From CAIOZW01 sp049317725 (lineage in GTDB: Bacteria > Acidobacteriota > Blastocatellia > RBC074): a DNA stretch of 38,805 nucleotides. Under the pieces are notes generated by a model. That model ran no database searches and was not told the DNA's origin. It saw only the letters and a list, made by a program, of their open reading frames with translations. The stretch covers positions 1 to 38,805 of the forward strand of contig JBMOHS010000014.1 of assembly GCA_049317725.1 (NCBI GenBank), in the 5' to 3' direction. Shown here in pieces: positions 18,233 through 27,106 of this stretch (position 1 is the first letter of the stretch; each line of letters begins with the position of its first letter). Position numbers and translations under genes: made by a program.

Positions 18233-18254
18233 AAGGGGCGTTGAGCCCCCCCTT
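18233..18254 (-). terminator. Weak hairpin at the feoB stop
   Basis: On the minus strand AAGGGG and CCCCTT pair across a 10-nt loop directly at the feoB TAA, followed by GTTTGCCCTG. It may attenuate read-through into the DtxR gene. TTGCCCTG-like words are repeated just after it. Stem short and T-run poor. Confidence 0.25.
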
Positions 18255-20652
18255 AAAAGGTGATGCCGAGCGACCGTAGGGCCCAGGCAACTCCTCCTCC
18301 GACGGCAATCGCGAATGGGGTAATGAAGGCGAGCATCAACAAGGCTTTCCGGGTACCGTGCTCACGAACGATCATGAAGAAATTGGCAACGCACGGGATG
18401 AAGAGGGTCAGGACAATCAGGGAGGTGACGATCTGCACCGGGTTCATGGCACCCTCCCGGACCAAGTCGAAGAGGCCCGCCGCCCCGTAATCCCGTCGCA
18501 AAAAACCGAGGATAAGGACTTGGGCCGTCGCTTCGGGCAGGTCGAGAATGCCGGTGACGACTGGGGCGAGACTCCCTTCAATCAGTTGCAGGCCGCTCCG
18601 CTCTCCCCACGGCGTGGGGATCCGCACCCGGTCAAGGATAAAGAGGATCAGAGTCCCAAGCACGAAGAGGGGGAGCGCCTCCCGCAGGTACCAGACGATC
18701 CGCAACCGGGTCTTCGTCCAGACATTTCGAAAGATGGGAACCCGAATCGGGGGGATTTCGAAGATGAAGTCTCCCCGCTGGCCACGGATCACCTTCGACG
18801 AGAGATAGCCAACCAAGACCATCTGGGAAAGAACGACACCAAAGACGGTCAGGACCGCGCCCAGGTTGATCGAAGCGGTGATGCCGAGGATCACTCCAAG
18901 CTGAGCGGAACAGGGGACCCCGAGCGCGAGCAGCAATGTCGCGATGATCCGCTCCTTCTTGGTGGCGAGGATCCGCGTCGTCATGGTGGCCATGGTGTCG
19001 CATCCCAACCCGAGGACCATCGGGAGAACCGCCTTCCCATTGAGACCCATCACTCGGAACGCGCGATCGGAGAGGATCGCCAGTCGTGGAAGGTAGCCGC
19101 TGTCCTCGAGCAGCCCGAACGAGATGAAGAAGGCAAAGACGATCGGAAGAACGATCGCCAGGGCATAGGTCAACCCGACGGAGACGAGCCCATACTCTCC
19201 GACGAGCAGGTCATAGAGGATCCCTGCCGGAACGAGACGCTGGAGAAAGGGGGTCAGGTATTGGTTGAAGAGAGTGGTCTCAAAGGCGTCGACGAGCGTG
19301 CCAGCCCCGATGACGCCGACAAATTCGTACATCAGTAGCAGGACCACCAGGAGAAATGGCAGGCCGGTGCTCCACTGGCGCGACCAGCGTCCGAGTTGTT
19401 CTCCAAAACGGCGGGATCTGGCCAGCACAACAGCGAGAGGCAGGACCACTGGTGCGATGAGCAACGAGAACTGGGTGATCGCCGGGTAGAGAAAGCCGCT
19501 TTCGTAGGCACCGGACTCCTCCTGAAACGTCCCGAAAAGGAGCGTACCAACCACCCCAAGGCCGCGCGATCGGAGCCAAATGTCGAGCGCAGGCAGGAGG
19601 CCACGGTCGAACCAGCCCGTAACCGCCTGGTAGGGAGTTGGAATCTCCCAGCCTAGCGAGGAGGCGAAGATCGTGTTGAGCAGGCGGGCGAACTCAGTGT
19701 AGAGAAACAGGGTGAGGCCGATGAAGAGCAGCCCATAGGCGACGCGAAGGAGCGCGCTCTCACCGGCTTCGTCGGCAAGACTGGGCAGGAGTTTCTTGTA
19801 CTGGGCGGCCGTCTCGTCAAGAAACTGGGACCGAAGAGCTTCGAGTTTTCCGTTGAGAGTGCGGAGAGGCAGTCGCCACTCCGTATCGAGAAGAGTCATC
19901 GGTTGGTCCGAGAGGGCGAGAGCGGTGAGGACAGGCTGACGGAGCCCTGGATCCCTCGACTGCAACCATTCCAGCGTCAGTTGAGAGGGGAGTTGCCCAG
20001 GAGCGGTCTCGAGGAGCTGTCCGGCCATGGGTTCCGCCGCCACCATTCGTCGCCGGGCGGCGGCCAAAGGATCGAGGGGAACCCGTGCCTTGGCCATCGA
20101 GCGGTGGAGTTGGGGGAGCCCTTCTCCATCGACCGCGACGGTCGGCACCACCGGGATGCCAAAGAGCTCGCTCAACCCGACGGCATCGATCTCGATGTTG
20201 CGGCTGCGCGCCTCGTCCATCAGATTGAGAACCAGCATCATCGGCACCCCAAACTCGACCAATTGGGAGGTGAGGAGCAGTGTCCGACGGAGGTTCTTCG
20301 CGTCCGCCACCTGGAGGATCAGGTCCGGTCTTTGTTGGAGAAGCAGGTCGCGCGTGACTCGCTCATCCTCCGATTGTGGCACCAGCGAGTTGACCCCGGG
20401 GGTATCGATGACCTGCCAAGTCTTTCCCCCGTAGCGCATCGTTCCCCGGGAGACCTCCACGGTCGTCCCAGGATAGTTGGAGACTGTCACATACTTTCCA
20501 GTCAAGTGCCCAAAGATGACCGACTTCCCGACATTCGGATTTCCAACCAGCATGACGGTCGGGGTCGAGACATCGGAAGACTGCGTGGGGGGCTCTCCTG
20601 GCAGCCCTTCTTGGCGCGTTGAACTGCTCGCGGGGGAAAGGGTCGTGGCCAT
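18253..20652 (-). CDS. feoB: Ferrous iron transport protein B
   Basis: GTP-gated inner-membrane importer of Fe(II). The 799-residue protein has an N-terminal G domain: G1 GNPNVGKS (37-44), switch region NYPGTTVEV, G3 DTPG and G4 NLMD. A helical guanine-dissociation-inhibitor-like part follows, then a polytopic membrane domain with two gate-like repeats. The conserved segments GLGCDTMATMTTR, GVPCSAQLG and FIPCVANFF contain the gate cysteines. ATG 20652 is chosen because it precedes the first family-like region and has a GAAGAGA stretch. No separate feoA is present nearby; the DtxR-like gene downstream carries a FeoA-like domain instead. The 75-nt leader contains a perfect 6-bp hairpin (20680-20698) of unknown role. 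Sits 75 nt after an S9 peptidase gene. Confidence 0.95.
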   Translation of the reverse strand: MATTLSPASSSTRQEGLPGEPPTQSSDVSTPTVMLVGNPNVGKSVIFGHLTGKYVTVSNYPGTTVEVSRGTMRYGGKTWQVIDTPGVNSLVPQSEDERVTRDLLLQQRPDLILQVADAKNLRRTLLLTSQLVEFGVPMMLVLNLMDEARSRNIEIDAVGLSELFGIPVVPTVAVDGEGLPQLHRSMAKARVPLDPLAAARRRMVAAEPMAGQLLETAPGQLPSQLTLEWLQSRDPGLRQPVLTALALSDQPMTLLDTEWRLPLRTLNGKLEALRSQFLDETAAQYKKLLPSLADEAGESALLRVAYGLLFIGLTLFLYTEFARLLNTIFASSLGWEIPTPYQAVTGWFDRGLLPALDIWLRSRGLGVVGTLLFGTFQEESGAYESGFLYPAITQFSLLIAPVVLPLAVVLARSRRFGEQLGRWSRQWSTGLPFLLVVLLLMYEFVGVIGAGTLVDAFETTLFNQYLTPFLQRLVPAGILYDLLVGEYGLVSVGLTYALAIVLPIVFAFFISFGLLEDSGYLPRLAILSDRAFRVMGLNGKAVLPMVLGLGCDTMATMTTRILATKKERIIATLLLALGVPCSAQLGVILGITASINLGAVLTVFGVVLSQMVLVGYLSSKVIRGQRGDFIFEIPPIRVPIFRNVWTKTRLRIVWYLREALPLFVLGTLILFILDRVRIPTPWGERSGLQLIEGSLAPVVTGILDLPEATAQVLILGFLRRDYGAAGLFDLVREGAMNPVQIVTSLIVLTLFIPCVANFFMIVREHGTRKALLMLAFITPFAIAVGGGVAWALRSLGITF

Positions 20653-20727
20653 TCTCTTCTCTTCTGTTCTATTCTCCGGGCGGTCGTTTCCAGACCGCGT
20701 CACCTCTTGTACAGGGGGATGGAGAGA

Positions 20728-22836
20728 TTATCGGTCCGCGACCATAGGGTCGACCGGTAGATAGCGCGCCATCCAGGCGAGCTCACGCTTGATCTTGTCG
20801 AGCTGATAGCTCGGAACCGTCAGCGCGTGGCCCTCATTCGGGTAGATGACTATTTGAACATCGACCCCGGATCGACGCAAGCGACGGTAAGCCTCATGGG
20901 TCTGGGAGAGGGGGACGCGGGCATCCTTCTCGCCGTGGAAGAGAAGGACAGGAGTGCGGGTCTGGGCGAGGCGAGAGAGTGGGGACTGCTCGTCGTAACG
21001 ACGGGTTGTCTCTGGCGTCAGTGGAGGCCCACCGTGAAGCCGCTCCCGCTGCGCGACAATATCGGCGGTTCCCCAGTAGGAGATGGCATTGACCAGTCCG
21101 GCTCCCCAGACCGCCGCGCGAAAGCGGTCTGTCCGGCCAATCAGGAGCGCACTGAGGTACCCCCCATAGCTCCAACCCGCCAGCCCCAACCGCTGCCCGT
21201 CGGCGATGCCACGATCGATCAGATGATCAATCCCGCTGAGAATATCCTCGGTCTCGGCCTCCCCAGCTTTTCCGGTATTGGCCCGGGCGAAGAGGGAACC
21301 GTAATGCGAGGATCCCCGGTAGTTGGGCAGAAAAACGGCATAGCCCGCCGTGGCGTAGAGCTGTGGAAAGGTGCTCCAGTCGGCGAGAAAGCCACGCAGA
21401 TAGGCCGATTCTGGGCCGCCGTGCAGATAGGTGACGAGGGGATAGCGCTGACCTGTCCGGAAGCCGATGGGATAGACGAGGAGGCCCTCGATCGAGGTGC
21501 CATCCCGGGAACGCCAGCGGATCGTCTCAACTTGCCCGAGAAGGAGTTGGCTGACCTGTGGATTGAGCTCGGTAAGGAAGATGGGAACCATGATCCGCGC
21601 GTTGAGGTAGGCGATCTCCGTCGAGAGCCTTGGGCTTTCGTGGAGGAAGGCGATCGAGAGCCCATCCGGGGCGAGGGAGAATTCGCTGTTGACCCCATCG
21701 GTACGGGTCAGGGTGACCGCTTTCCGGTCGGCGAGAAGGACGGAGTAGAGATGCTCGTGCACTCCCTGCCCTGCCTGAAAAACGATCCGCTGGCTATCGA
21801 AGACCCATTGATGGCGGCGAATGTAGCCATCAAATTGGGCTGGAAGGAGAAGCGGACCGCCCCGTTCCACGATCGGGCGGGGATCGGCGGTTGGATCGGC
21901 CGGCACGAGGTGGAGCCGATCGGGACCCGTCTCGGGATCGCCGTCGGTCCGGGCAAGGTAGCTGATCCAGCGTCCGTTGGGAGAGAAACGGGGATCCCGT
22001 TCAACCCCTGGTCCCGGGAGAAGTGGCGCGTGCTCCGCGAGCTTGTGCGGTGACCGGGGAGGTCCTTCCGGTCCAATCGCCGGGAGAAGATAGAGTTCAG
22101 TGTCAGCCGCATCAAGAAGGCGGCTGCTTGGGCGCGCCGTGCAGACGATGCGAGTCTCATCGGGAGACCACTGGAAAGAGATCAGGTGATGTCTTCCTTG
22201 GGTCAGGGGTATGGTTCGCCCCGTGGTGATCTCGTGAATCCAAAGCTGCTGGGGCCGATCGTCCTCCCCGATGACGATCGGGGGGACAACGGGTGGCCGA
22301 GTCGTCGGCTCGACGATGGGTGCCGCCGCGAGAAAGGCGAGATAGCGGCCGCTCGGGGCCCATTCCATCTGCTCGATGGGCAGCGGATGGTGCGTCAAGG
22401 CCAGGGGCTCTCCTCCCACTTGCGTGGGCAGCAGAAAGATCTGACGGCTTCCGGGGGTGTCCCGATCCGAGAGAAAAGCGATCCGTCGACCGTCCGGGGC
22501 CCAGCGCGGGTGCTCGTCCCGTCCAGGATGGGAGGTCAGACGCACCAGCTCGCGTGCGTCATTGACCATCCACAGATCCGACTGGAACCGATCCGGCTGG
22601 GATTCCCAATGGCTGCGGACAAAGATGACGCGGCGACCATCGGCAGCCAACTGCAGATCGCTCGCCCGGTGCAGTCCAACGATCGCCTCCGGTGTCAGGG
22701 GCTGGCGAGGCTGGGCGATAACCCCAGGGCCGCCCACCAAGAGTCCCCACAGGCCTGCCAGAAGCTGGAGGCAGCTCCCCCAGAAGCCCCAGCCGCCCCT
22801 GACACTTGGCTCTTCGCTCTCCTCGCTTCGTCGCAC
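20728..22836 (-). CDS. Secreted S9-family prolyl oligopeptidase / dipeptidyl aminopeptidase
   Basis: Exopeptidase-type serine hydrolase that trims peptides, likely outside the cytoplasm. I chose GTG 22836, which has GGGAGG five bases upstream, over a GTG at 22926. It gives a 702-residue protein with a hydrophobic export signal (GFWGSCLQLLAGLWGLLVGG) ending near VIAQ. An N-terminal seven-blade beta-propeller built of WD40-like/TolB-like strands (RWAPDGRRIAFLSDR and similar) is followed by an alpha/beta-hydrolase domain. The catalytic triad is S556 in GWSYGG, D638 in GEKDARVP and H670 in NEGHAL. YLHGGPESAY and NYRGSSHYG are typical of S9C peptidases. Divergent from a second S9 peptidase at 23222, with which it shares a 385-nt promoter region. 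Confidence 0.92.
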   Translation of the reverse strand: MRRSEESEEPSVRGGWGFWGSCLQLLAGLWGLLVGGPGVIAQPRQPLTPEAIVGLHRASDLQLAADGRRVIFVRSHWESQPDRFQSDLWMVNDARELVRLTSHPGRDEHPRWAPDGRRIAFLSDRDTPGSRQIFLLPTQVGGEPLALTHHPLPIEQMEWAPSGRYLAFLAAAPIVEPTTRPPVVPPIVIGEDDRPQQLWIHEITTGRTIPLTQGRHHLISFQWSPDETRIVCTARPSSRLLDAADTELYLLPAIGPEGPPRSPHKLAEHAPLLPGPGVERDPRFSPNGRWISYLARTDGDPETGPDRLHLVPADPTADPRPIVERGGPLLLPAQFDGYIRRHQWVFDSQRIVFQAGQGVHEHLYSVLLADRKAVTLTRTDGVNSEFSLAPDGLSIAFLHESPRLSTEIAYLNARIMVPIFLTELNPQVSQLLLGQVETIRWRSRDGTSIEGLLVYPIGFRTGQRYPLVTYLHGGPESAYLRGFLADWSTFPQLYATAGYAVFLPNYRGSSHYGSLFARANTGKAGEAETEDILSGIDHLIDRGIADGQRLGLAGWSYGGYLSALLIGRTDRFRAAVWGAGLVNAISYWGTADIVAQRERLHGGPPLTPETTRRYDEQSPLSRLAQTRTPVLLFHGEKDARVPLSQTHEAYRRLRRSGVDVQIVIYPNEGHALTVPSYQLDKIKRELAWMARYLPVDPMVADR

Positions 22837-22986
22837 TTGCCCCTCCCTGTCTGCCGAGTATGGTTCCCAAAAATCTGATCCAGATGCAGCCCTCTGAAGC
22901 TGAATGGCGGACCGCTCCCCCCGCACGACCAGCGGAAACCGGTTCTACTCGGTCCTCCGCTTGCGGGAGAGGATCACAAATTTCCT

Positions 22987-23016
22987 CTTATAGATCATCA
23001 ACTCCCTCTCGAACAA
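22987..23016 (-). promoter_or_regulatory. Putative promoter of the minus-strand S9 peptidase
   Basis: On the minus strand TTGTTC (23011-23016) and TATAAG (22987-22992) have an 18-nt spacer, about 145 nt before the chosen start codon. Confidence 0.4.
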
Positions 23017-23048
23017 CCGATTCTTCCGTTCAGGGGGGAATTGTCACC

Positions 23049-23077
23049 TTGAAAGCGCGGCAGGCAAGGGCTATGAT
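23049..23077 (+). promoter_or_regulatory. Promoter of the plus-strand S9 peptidase
   Basis: TTGAAA (23049-23054) and TATGAT (23072-23077) have a 17-nt spacer, a good sigma70-type match, about 140 nt before the ATG at 23222. Confidence 0.6.
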
Positions 23078-23221
23078 GCGTCCCGTCTTGGGAACCGCCA
23101 AATCAGAAGAATGGTAGAGGAGAGATCGCGGGAACCGGTTGAAAAGGCTCTACCCGGATCTTCCACTTGGCACCCAGAATCCTGCCAAATCAGAATCTTG
23201 CGATAGAGGACGCGGAGGAGT

Positions 23222-25273
23222 ATGCGACAAAGGAGATTCCAAGGAGTGGTCGCGAGGCTGATCATCGCCATCGCCGCAATCGCGATGATGCCGATCGGGG
23301 GAGACGCGACGGAGCGGCGCATGACGGTGGAAGAGAGCTTGGCACTGCGCCAGATCGGCTCGATCGCCATCTCGCCTGATGGGACCCGCATCGCCTATGC
23401 CGTCTCCAACTGGGATCGCGCGGGCAATCGACGGGTCTCTCACCTGCACGTCATCTCGGTCGAGACGGGTCGTTCTTTTCAGTTGACCAACGGGGAGAAG
23501 GGGGAGACCGCGCCGCAATGGTCGCCCGACGGAACCCGGATCGGGTTTTTGGCGGACAGGGGCAAAGGTGCCCAGGTCTGGACGATTCCCGCCGACGGGG
23601 GCGAAGCCCAACCACTCACCTCGGAAGAGGCTCCGGTAGAGGGGTTCCAGTGGGCACCCGACAGCCTGTCGATCGTTTTTCTGGTCCGCGACCACGCGAC
23701 CGATCCCAAAGAGAAAGAGGCCCAAGAGAAACGCCGCCGCGAGCGCTTCGACACCATCGTCATCGACGCCGATCTGCGCTACACCCACCTCTGGAAGCTG
23801 GAGATCTCCAGCCGGGCAAAGACGCGACTGACAGCGGGCAACTTCTCCGTTCAGAGCGCCGCCTGGTCTCCGAATGGAACGTCGATCGTCTACGCTGCCT
23901 CCCCAGCGGGAGCCCAGGAGAGCGTCTTCACCGATATTTCAAACGACCGGAACAGCGATCTCTTTCTCATCCCTTCCAGCGGGGGAACGGCACGGCAGCT
24001 GACGAGCAATCCTGGTCCAGACAGCAATCCCCTCTGGTCACCCGACGGGCAGTGGATCGCCTACACCAGCAATTCCACCGCCTGGATTGGCAAGACAGAC
24101 CTCCTGGTGATTCGGGCGAATGGCGGTGATCCGCGGAATCTCACAGCCCAAACGATCGAGTCAGTTGGCCCCTCGTTCCTCTGGGAGGCGGGAAATCGAC
24201 TTCTCTTCAGCAGTGCCGTCGGTGTCCATACCCACCTCTTCACCGTCTCCCTCGACTCGGACGGGGTGATCGCCCGCAAGCAGGGCCCCTCACACCACGC
24301 CCAGTTCGACGTCGCACGCAGCGGGCAGCTGCTCGCCTACACCAGCACTAACAGCCGCGCCGAACCCAATCTCTGGGTCGAGGTGGGGAAGGGAGCCGAG
24401 CCTCGACAACTAACGGACCTCAACCCACAACTGCGCGAGGTGTCCTTGGCTGAAACGGAACTGGTCTCGTGGAAGGGCCCTGACAACTTCACCATCGAGG
24501 GGTTGCTGATGCGGCCCGTCGGCTATCAGATTGGACAGCGCGTTCCGCTGATCCTGATGATCCACGGAGGCCCGTACGGCCGCTTCATCGACGTCTTTCA
24601 AGAGCGAGCCCAGATCTTCGCCGCCCAGGGCTACGCCGTTCTCTCCCCCAACCCACGGGGATCAACCGGCTATGGCACCCGCTTCATGGAGGCCAACCTC
24701 GCCGATTGGGGGGGCAAAGACTTTGCCGACCTCATGGCGGGGGTCGACACGATGATCGCGCGGGGCCTTGCCGATCCGGAGAAGCTGGTGGTGATGGGCG
24801 GCAGCTACGGCGGCTTTATGACCTTCTGGACCATCACCCAGACTTCGCGGTTCAAGGCGGCGATCGGCCACGCCGCGATCAGCGACTGGTACAGTTTCCA
24901 CGGCCAGAGCGATATTCCAGGATTGATGGAGGTTGGTTTCGGCGGAACGCCGTGGGAAGTCCCCGAGAACTACCGCCGCTGGTCCCCGATGACGCACGTC
25001 GCCAAGGTGCGGACCCCGATCCTGATCACCCACGGGGAGCGTGACTTCCGGGTCAACATTCAGCAGGGAGAACAGTACTACCGATCCCTCCGCAAGCGGG
25101 GAGTTGAGACTGTCTTCCTGCGCTACCCACGCGAGGGGCACGGGATCCAGGAGCCCAACCACATCATCGATCTCGTCGGTCGACAGCTCGCTTGGTTCGA
25201 TCGGCACTTGGGAATCAAACGGGAGCCAGCTCCCCCCTCGACGGAGAAGCCGGCGACTCCTCAAAAAGACTGA
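23222..25273 (+). CDS. Secreted S9-family prolyl oligopeptidase / acylaminoacyl peptidase
   Basis: Second S9C-type peptidase, divergent from its relative on the minus strand. The ATG has GGAGGAG directly upstream. The 683-residue protein starts with a signal peptide-like segment (MRQRRFQ then ARLIIAIAAIAMM). It continues with a beta-propeller whose blades read SPDGTRIAYAV, QWSPDGTRIGFLAD, WSPNGTSIVYAA and WSPDGQWIAYTS. The C-terminal alpha/beta-hydrolase domain has the triad S528 in GGSYGG, D608 in GERDFRVN and H640 in REGHGI. MIHGGPYG and NPRGSTGYG are the family oxyanion and nearby motifs. The tail is Pro/Thr/Lys-rich and unconserved. The product is probably periplasmic or extracellular and acts on oligopeptides. 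No terminator is visible before glpF, so some co-transcription is possible. Confidence 0.94.
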   Translation: MRQRRFQGVVARLIIAIAAIAMMPIGGDATERRMTVEESLALRQIGSIAISPDGTRIAYAVSNWDRAGNRRVSHLHVISVETGRSFQLTNGEKGETAPQWSPDGTRIGFLADRGKGAQVWTIPADGGEAQPLTSEEAPVEGFQWAPDSLSIVFLVRDHATDPKEKEAQEKRRRERFDTIVIDADLRYTHLWKLEISSRAKTRLTAGNFSVQSAAWSPNGTSIVYAASPAGAQESVFTDISNDRNSDLFLIPSSGGTARQLTSNPGPDSNPLWSPDGQWIAYTSNSTAWIGKTDLLVIRANGGDPRNLTAQTIESVGPSFLWEAGNRLLFSSAVGVHTHLFTVSLDSDGVIARKQGPSHHAQFDVARSGQLLAYTSTNSRAEPNLWVEVGKGAEPRQLTDLNPQLREVSLAETELVSWKGPDNFTIEGLLMRPVGYQIGQRVPLILMIHGGPYGRFIDVFQERAQIFAAQGYAVLSPNPRGSTGYGTRFMEANLADWGGKDFADLMAGVDTMIARGLADPEKLVVMGGSYGGFMTFWTITQTSRFKAAIGHAAISDWYSFHGQSDIPGLMEVGFGGTPWEVPENYRRWSPMTHVAKVRTPILITHGERDFRVNIQQGEQYYRSLRKRGVETVFLRYPREGHGIQEPNHIIDLVGRQLAWFDRHLGIKREPAPPSTEKPATPQKD

Positions 25274-25366
25274 CGGCGATCTCCCTTTCACGGATCCCTC
25301 TTCGGGGGGCTTCCCGCAAAGGGCTGCAACCAAGACTGGCATCAGGAAAGGACGGGTCCCTCCCCT

Positions 25367-26134
25367 ATGCAACCTGGAACACTTCGACGGGAACTGCTGG
25401 CTGAATTTCTCGGAACCTTCGTGCTCTATTCGTTCGGGGCTGGCGTGGTGGCCCAGAACGTCTTGAGCCGCAGCGCCAACGGCTCCTACCTTGCCATCAA
25501 CCTTGCCTGGGGAATGGCGGTGACCTTGGGCATCTATGTGGCAGCAGGGGTGACCGGAGCCCACCTCAATCCCGCAGTGACGCTGGCGTTGGCCGTCCGC
25601 CGCCAGCTTCCGTGGGGCAAAGTGCTGCCCTACTCCCTGGCGCAGACTGGCGGCGCCTTCGTCGCGGCGGCGGCAGTCCTCCTCGTCTACCGCGAAGCCT
25701 TCACCGCCTTCGATGGAGGGACACGCGGAATGGAGACAGCCGGGATCTTCGCGACCTACCCGCAGCCCTTCCTCTCGACGGCAGGGGCATTGTGGGATCA
25801 GATCTTCGGGACGGCCCTGCTCATGCTCGTCATTTCGGCGATTGGAGACAGCCGGAACAATGCGACTGGCAACCTTGCACCCGTGGCGGTCGGGCTGCTG
25901 GTCATGGCCATCGGCATGGCCTTCGGTTTCAATGCGGGCTATGCCATCAATCCGGCACGGGATCTCGGCCCACGACTGCTAACCGCGGTTGCGGGCTGGG
26001 GCTCCCAAGTCTTTACCGCCAATCAGTACTATTTCTGGGTCCCAATCGTTGGTCCGCTGGTGGGAGGCCCTCTCGGAGCGATTCTCTACGAGGGGCTGGT
26101 CGGACGGTTCTTCCCCCACCCGAACAAAGGGTAA
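25367..26134 (+). CDS. glpF: MIP-family channel, glycerol facilitator type
   Basis: Inner-membrane channel for glycerol and other small neutral solutes, possibly water. The 255-residue protein has the six-helix MIP layout. The two half-helix motifs are NPA at residues 68-70 (HLNPAVT) and NPARD at 195-199 (INPARDLGPR). Asp directly after the second NPAR is the usual mark of the aquaglyceroporin (GlpF) subgroup. No glycerol kinase or glycerol 3-phosphate dehydrogenase gene is adjacent, so substrate is inferred from family residues only. The ATG at 25367 has only a weak ribosome binding site. It is 93 nt downstream of the S9 peptidase and converges on the TonB-like gene, 21 nt away. Confidence 0.92.
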   Translation: MQPGTLRRELLAEFLGTFVLYSFGAGVVAQNVLSRSANGSYLAINLAWGMAVTLGIYVAAGVTGAHLNPAVTLALAVRRQLPWGKVLPYSLAQTGGAFVAAAAVLLVYREAFTAFDGGTRGMETAGIFATYPQPFLSTAGALWDQIFGTALLMLVISAIGDSRNNATGNLAPVAVGLLVMAIGMAFGFNAGYAINPARDLGPRLLTAVAGWGSQVFTANQYYFWVPIVGPLVGGPLGAILYEGLVGRFFPHPNKG

Positions 26135-26155
26135 AAAGAGAGAGAGGAGGCGACC

Positions 26156-27097
26156 TCACCTCCGACCAAGGGTCTGATGGATCGTCTCGGTCGCCGTCGA
26201 ACGCGAGAGCCGAATCCCGGCGTGGACCCGCTGCCCGGTTCGCGAAATGCGCAGGTTGTTGAGCATGGTCATGACCGCCAGATCTTGGCTCTTTGAGACG
26301 CGGGCGAAGAGGAGCGCCGCATTGGCTAGATCGACGATGGCACGCGCCTCCTCCTCATTCCCGGCAAAGCCGACCACGTCGAGTTGGGCAACCTGATCAA
26401 ATTCGAGAAGAAGGCTGATCGAGGTCAGTTGATGGAGAGGGCCGAGCGCACGGCTCTCGCTGACCGCAGCGAGGATCGCCAGGGCCGAAGCGTCGATCTC
26501 CGGAATCCCCGAAGGAAAGATCAACCGGTAGTTACGAAGGGTTCCATCCGGATTGATTCCACCGGCAACCCCAACGCGGAGCCCCCCCGGCGGCAGGAGA
26601 AGCTGCCCGTTCTGGACCGCGTCATAGAGCCGTTGCAGTTGATCGCGGATCGGCGCGGTGTTGATACGACCAAACCCGCCAGGATAGGTCGGGGAGGGAC
26701 GGGGAGGGACATCTACCGGGTTCTCCTTGCTGCCTTCGGCACTTGCCGCGCTGGTCGCCGCAGTTGCGGCGGCACGCTGCCGGGCCACCTCCTCAGCACG
26801 CTGACGTCGCCGGGCCTCCCGTTCCGCTTCGCGACGAACCTCCTCCAGCGAACGAACCTTCGTCGGAGCGACAAATCCCAGATACCCAGCCGGGTAGCGG
26901 AGCCCCTTTGAGAAATCGAGCAGAATGGCCCGGTTATAGTCCTCCTCAACGTAGGTGATCCCTCGCAACCCAAAGGCCGCTTGCAAGGTGGCCCCAAATC
27001 GTACTCCTGCCAGAAGTCCACCGTGCAGCAGTACAGAGACGAGAGCCGCCAGAAGCAGCGCCCGTCTGCGCGTCGGATGTTGAATCAGCGTGATCAT
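26156..27097 (-). CDS. TonB/TolA-like membrane-anchored envelope protein
   Basis: Not assigned to a named family. The 313-residue protein has one N-terminal membrane segment (about 13-34), cytoplasmic side basic, and then a periplasmic part. That part contains a long Glu/Arg-rich probable coiled coil (about 82-112), an Ala/Thr stretch and a Pro-rich linker (130-138). A globular region (about 147-235) has the look of a TonB-type C-terminal domain: RVGVAGGINPDGTL, a strand-turn, then SGIPEIDASALAIL. A further unrecognised segment of about 75 residues closes the protein. Its start is 9 nt after the stop of the exported TPR gene, so the two form an operon. Inference: a structural or energy-transducing envelope factor. 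No ExbB/ExbD gene is near. Confidence 0.7.
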   Translation of the reverse strand: MITLIQHPTRRRALLLAALVSVLLHGGLLAGVRFGATLQAAFGLRGITYVEEDYNRAILLDFSKGLRYPAGYLGFVAPTKVRSLEEVRREAEREARRRQRAEEVARQRAAATAATSAASAEGSKENPVDVPPRPSPTYPGGFGRINTAPIRDQLQRLYDAVQNGQLLLPPGGLRVGVAGGINPDGTLRNYRLIFPSGIPEIDASALAILAAVSESRALGPLHQLTSISLLLEFDQVAQLDVVGFAGNEEEARAIVDLANAALLFARVSKSQDLAVMTMLNNLRISRTGQRVHAGIRLSRSTATETIHQTLGRR

Positions 27098-27106
27098 AAA
27101 CCGACT

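Larger units (their letters stand above)
22837..23221. other. Divergent promoter region of the two S9 peptidases
   Basis: 385 nt without a gene. It holds one putative promoter on each strand (22987-23016 minus, 23049-23077 plus), whose -35 boxes face apart by 32 nt. The long leader of the plus-strand gene (about 140 nt) shows no recognised riboswitch. Confidence 0.6.

Noticed and set aside
16127..18263. Long plus-strand open frames opposite the phosphofructokinase and DtxR genes
   Set aside because: Both cover several well-identified genes in antisense and have no family-like sequence; they reflect the high GC content.
18358..19338. 326-codon plus-strand open frame opposite feoB
   Set aside because: Strongly charged, repetitive composition that mirrors the hydrophobic membrane domain of FeoB on the other strand.
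20827..22053. 408-codon plus-strand open frame opposite the S9 peptidase
   Set aside because: Antisense of a peptidase with an intact catalytic triad; no ribosome binding site and no known motif.
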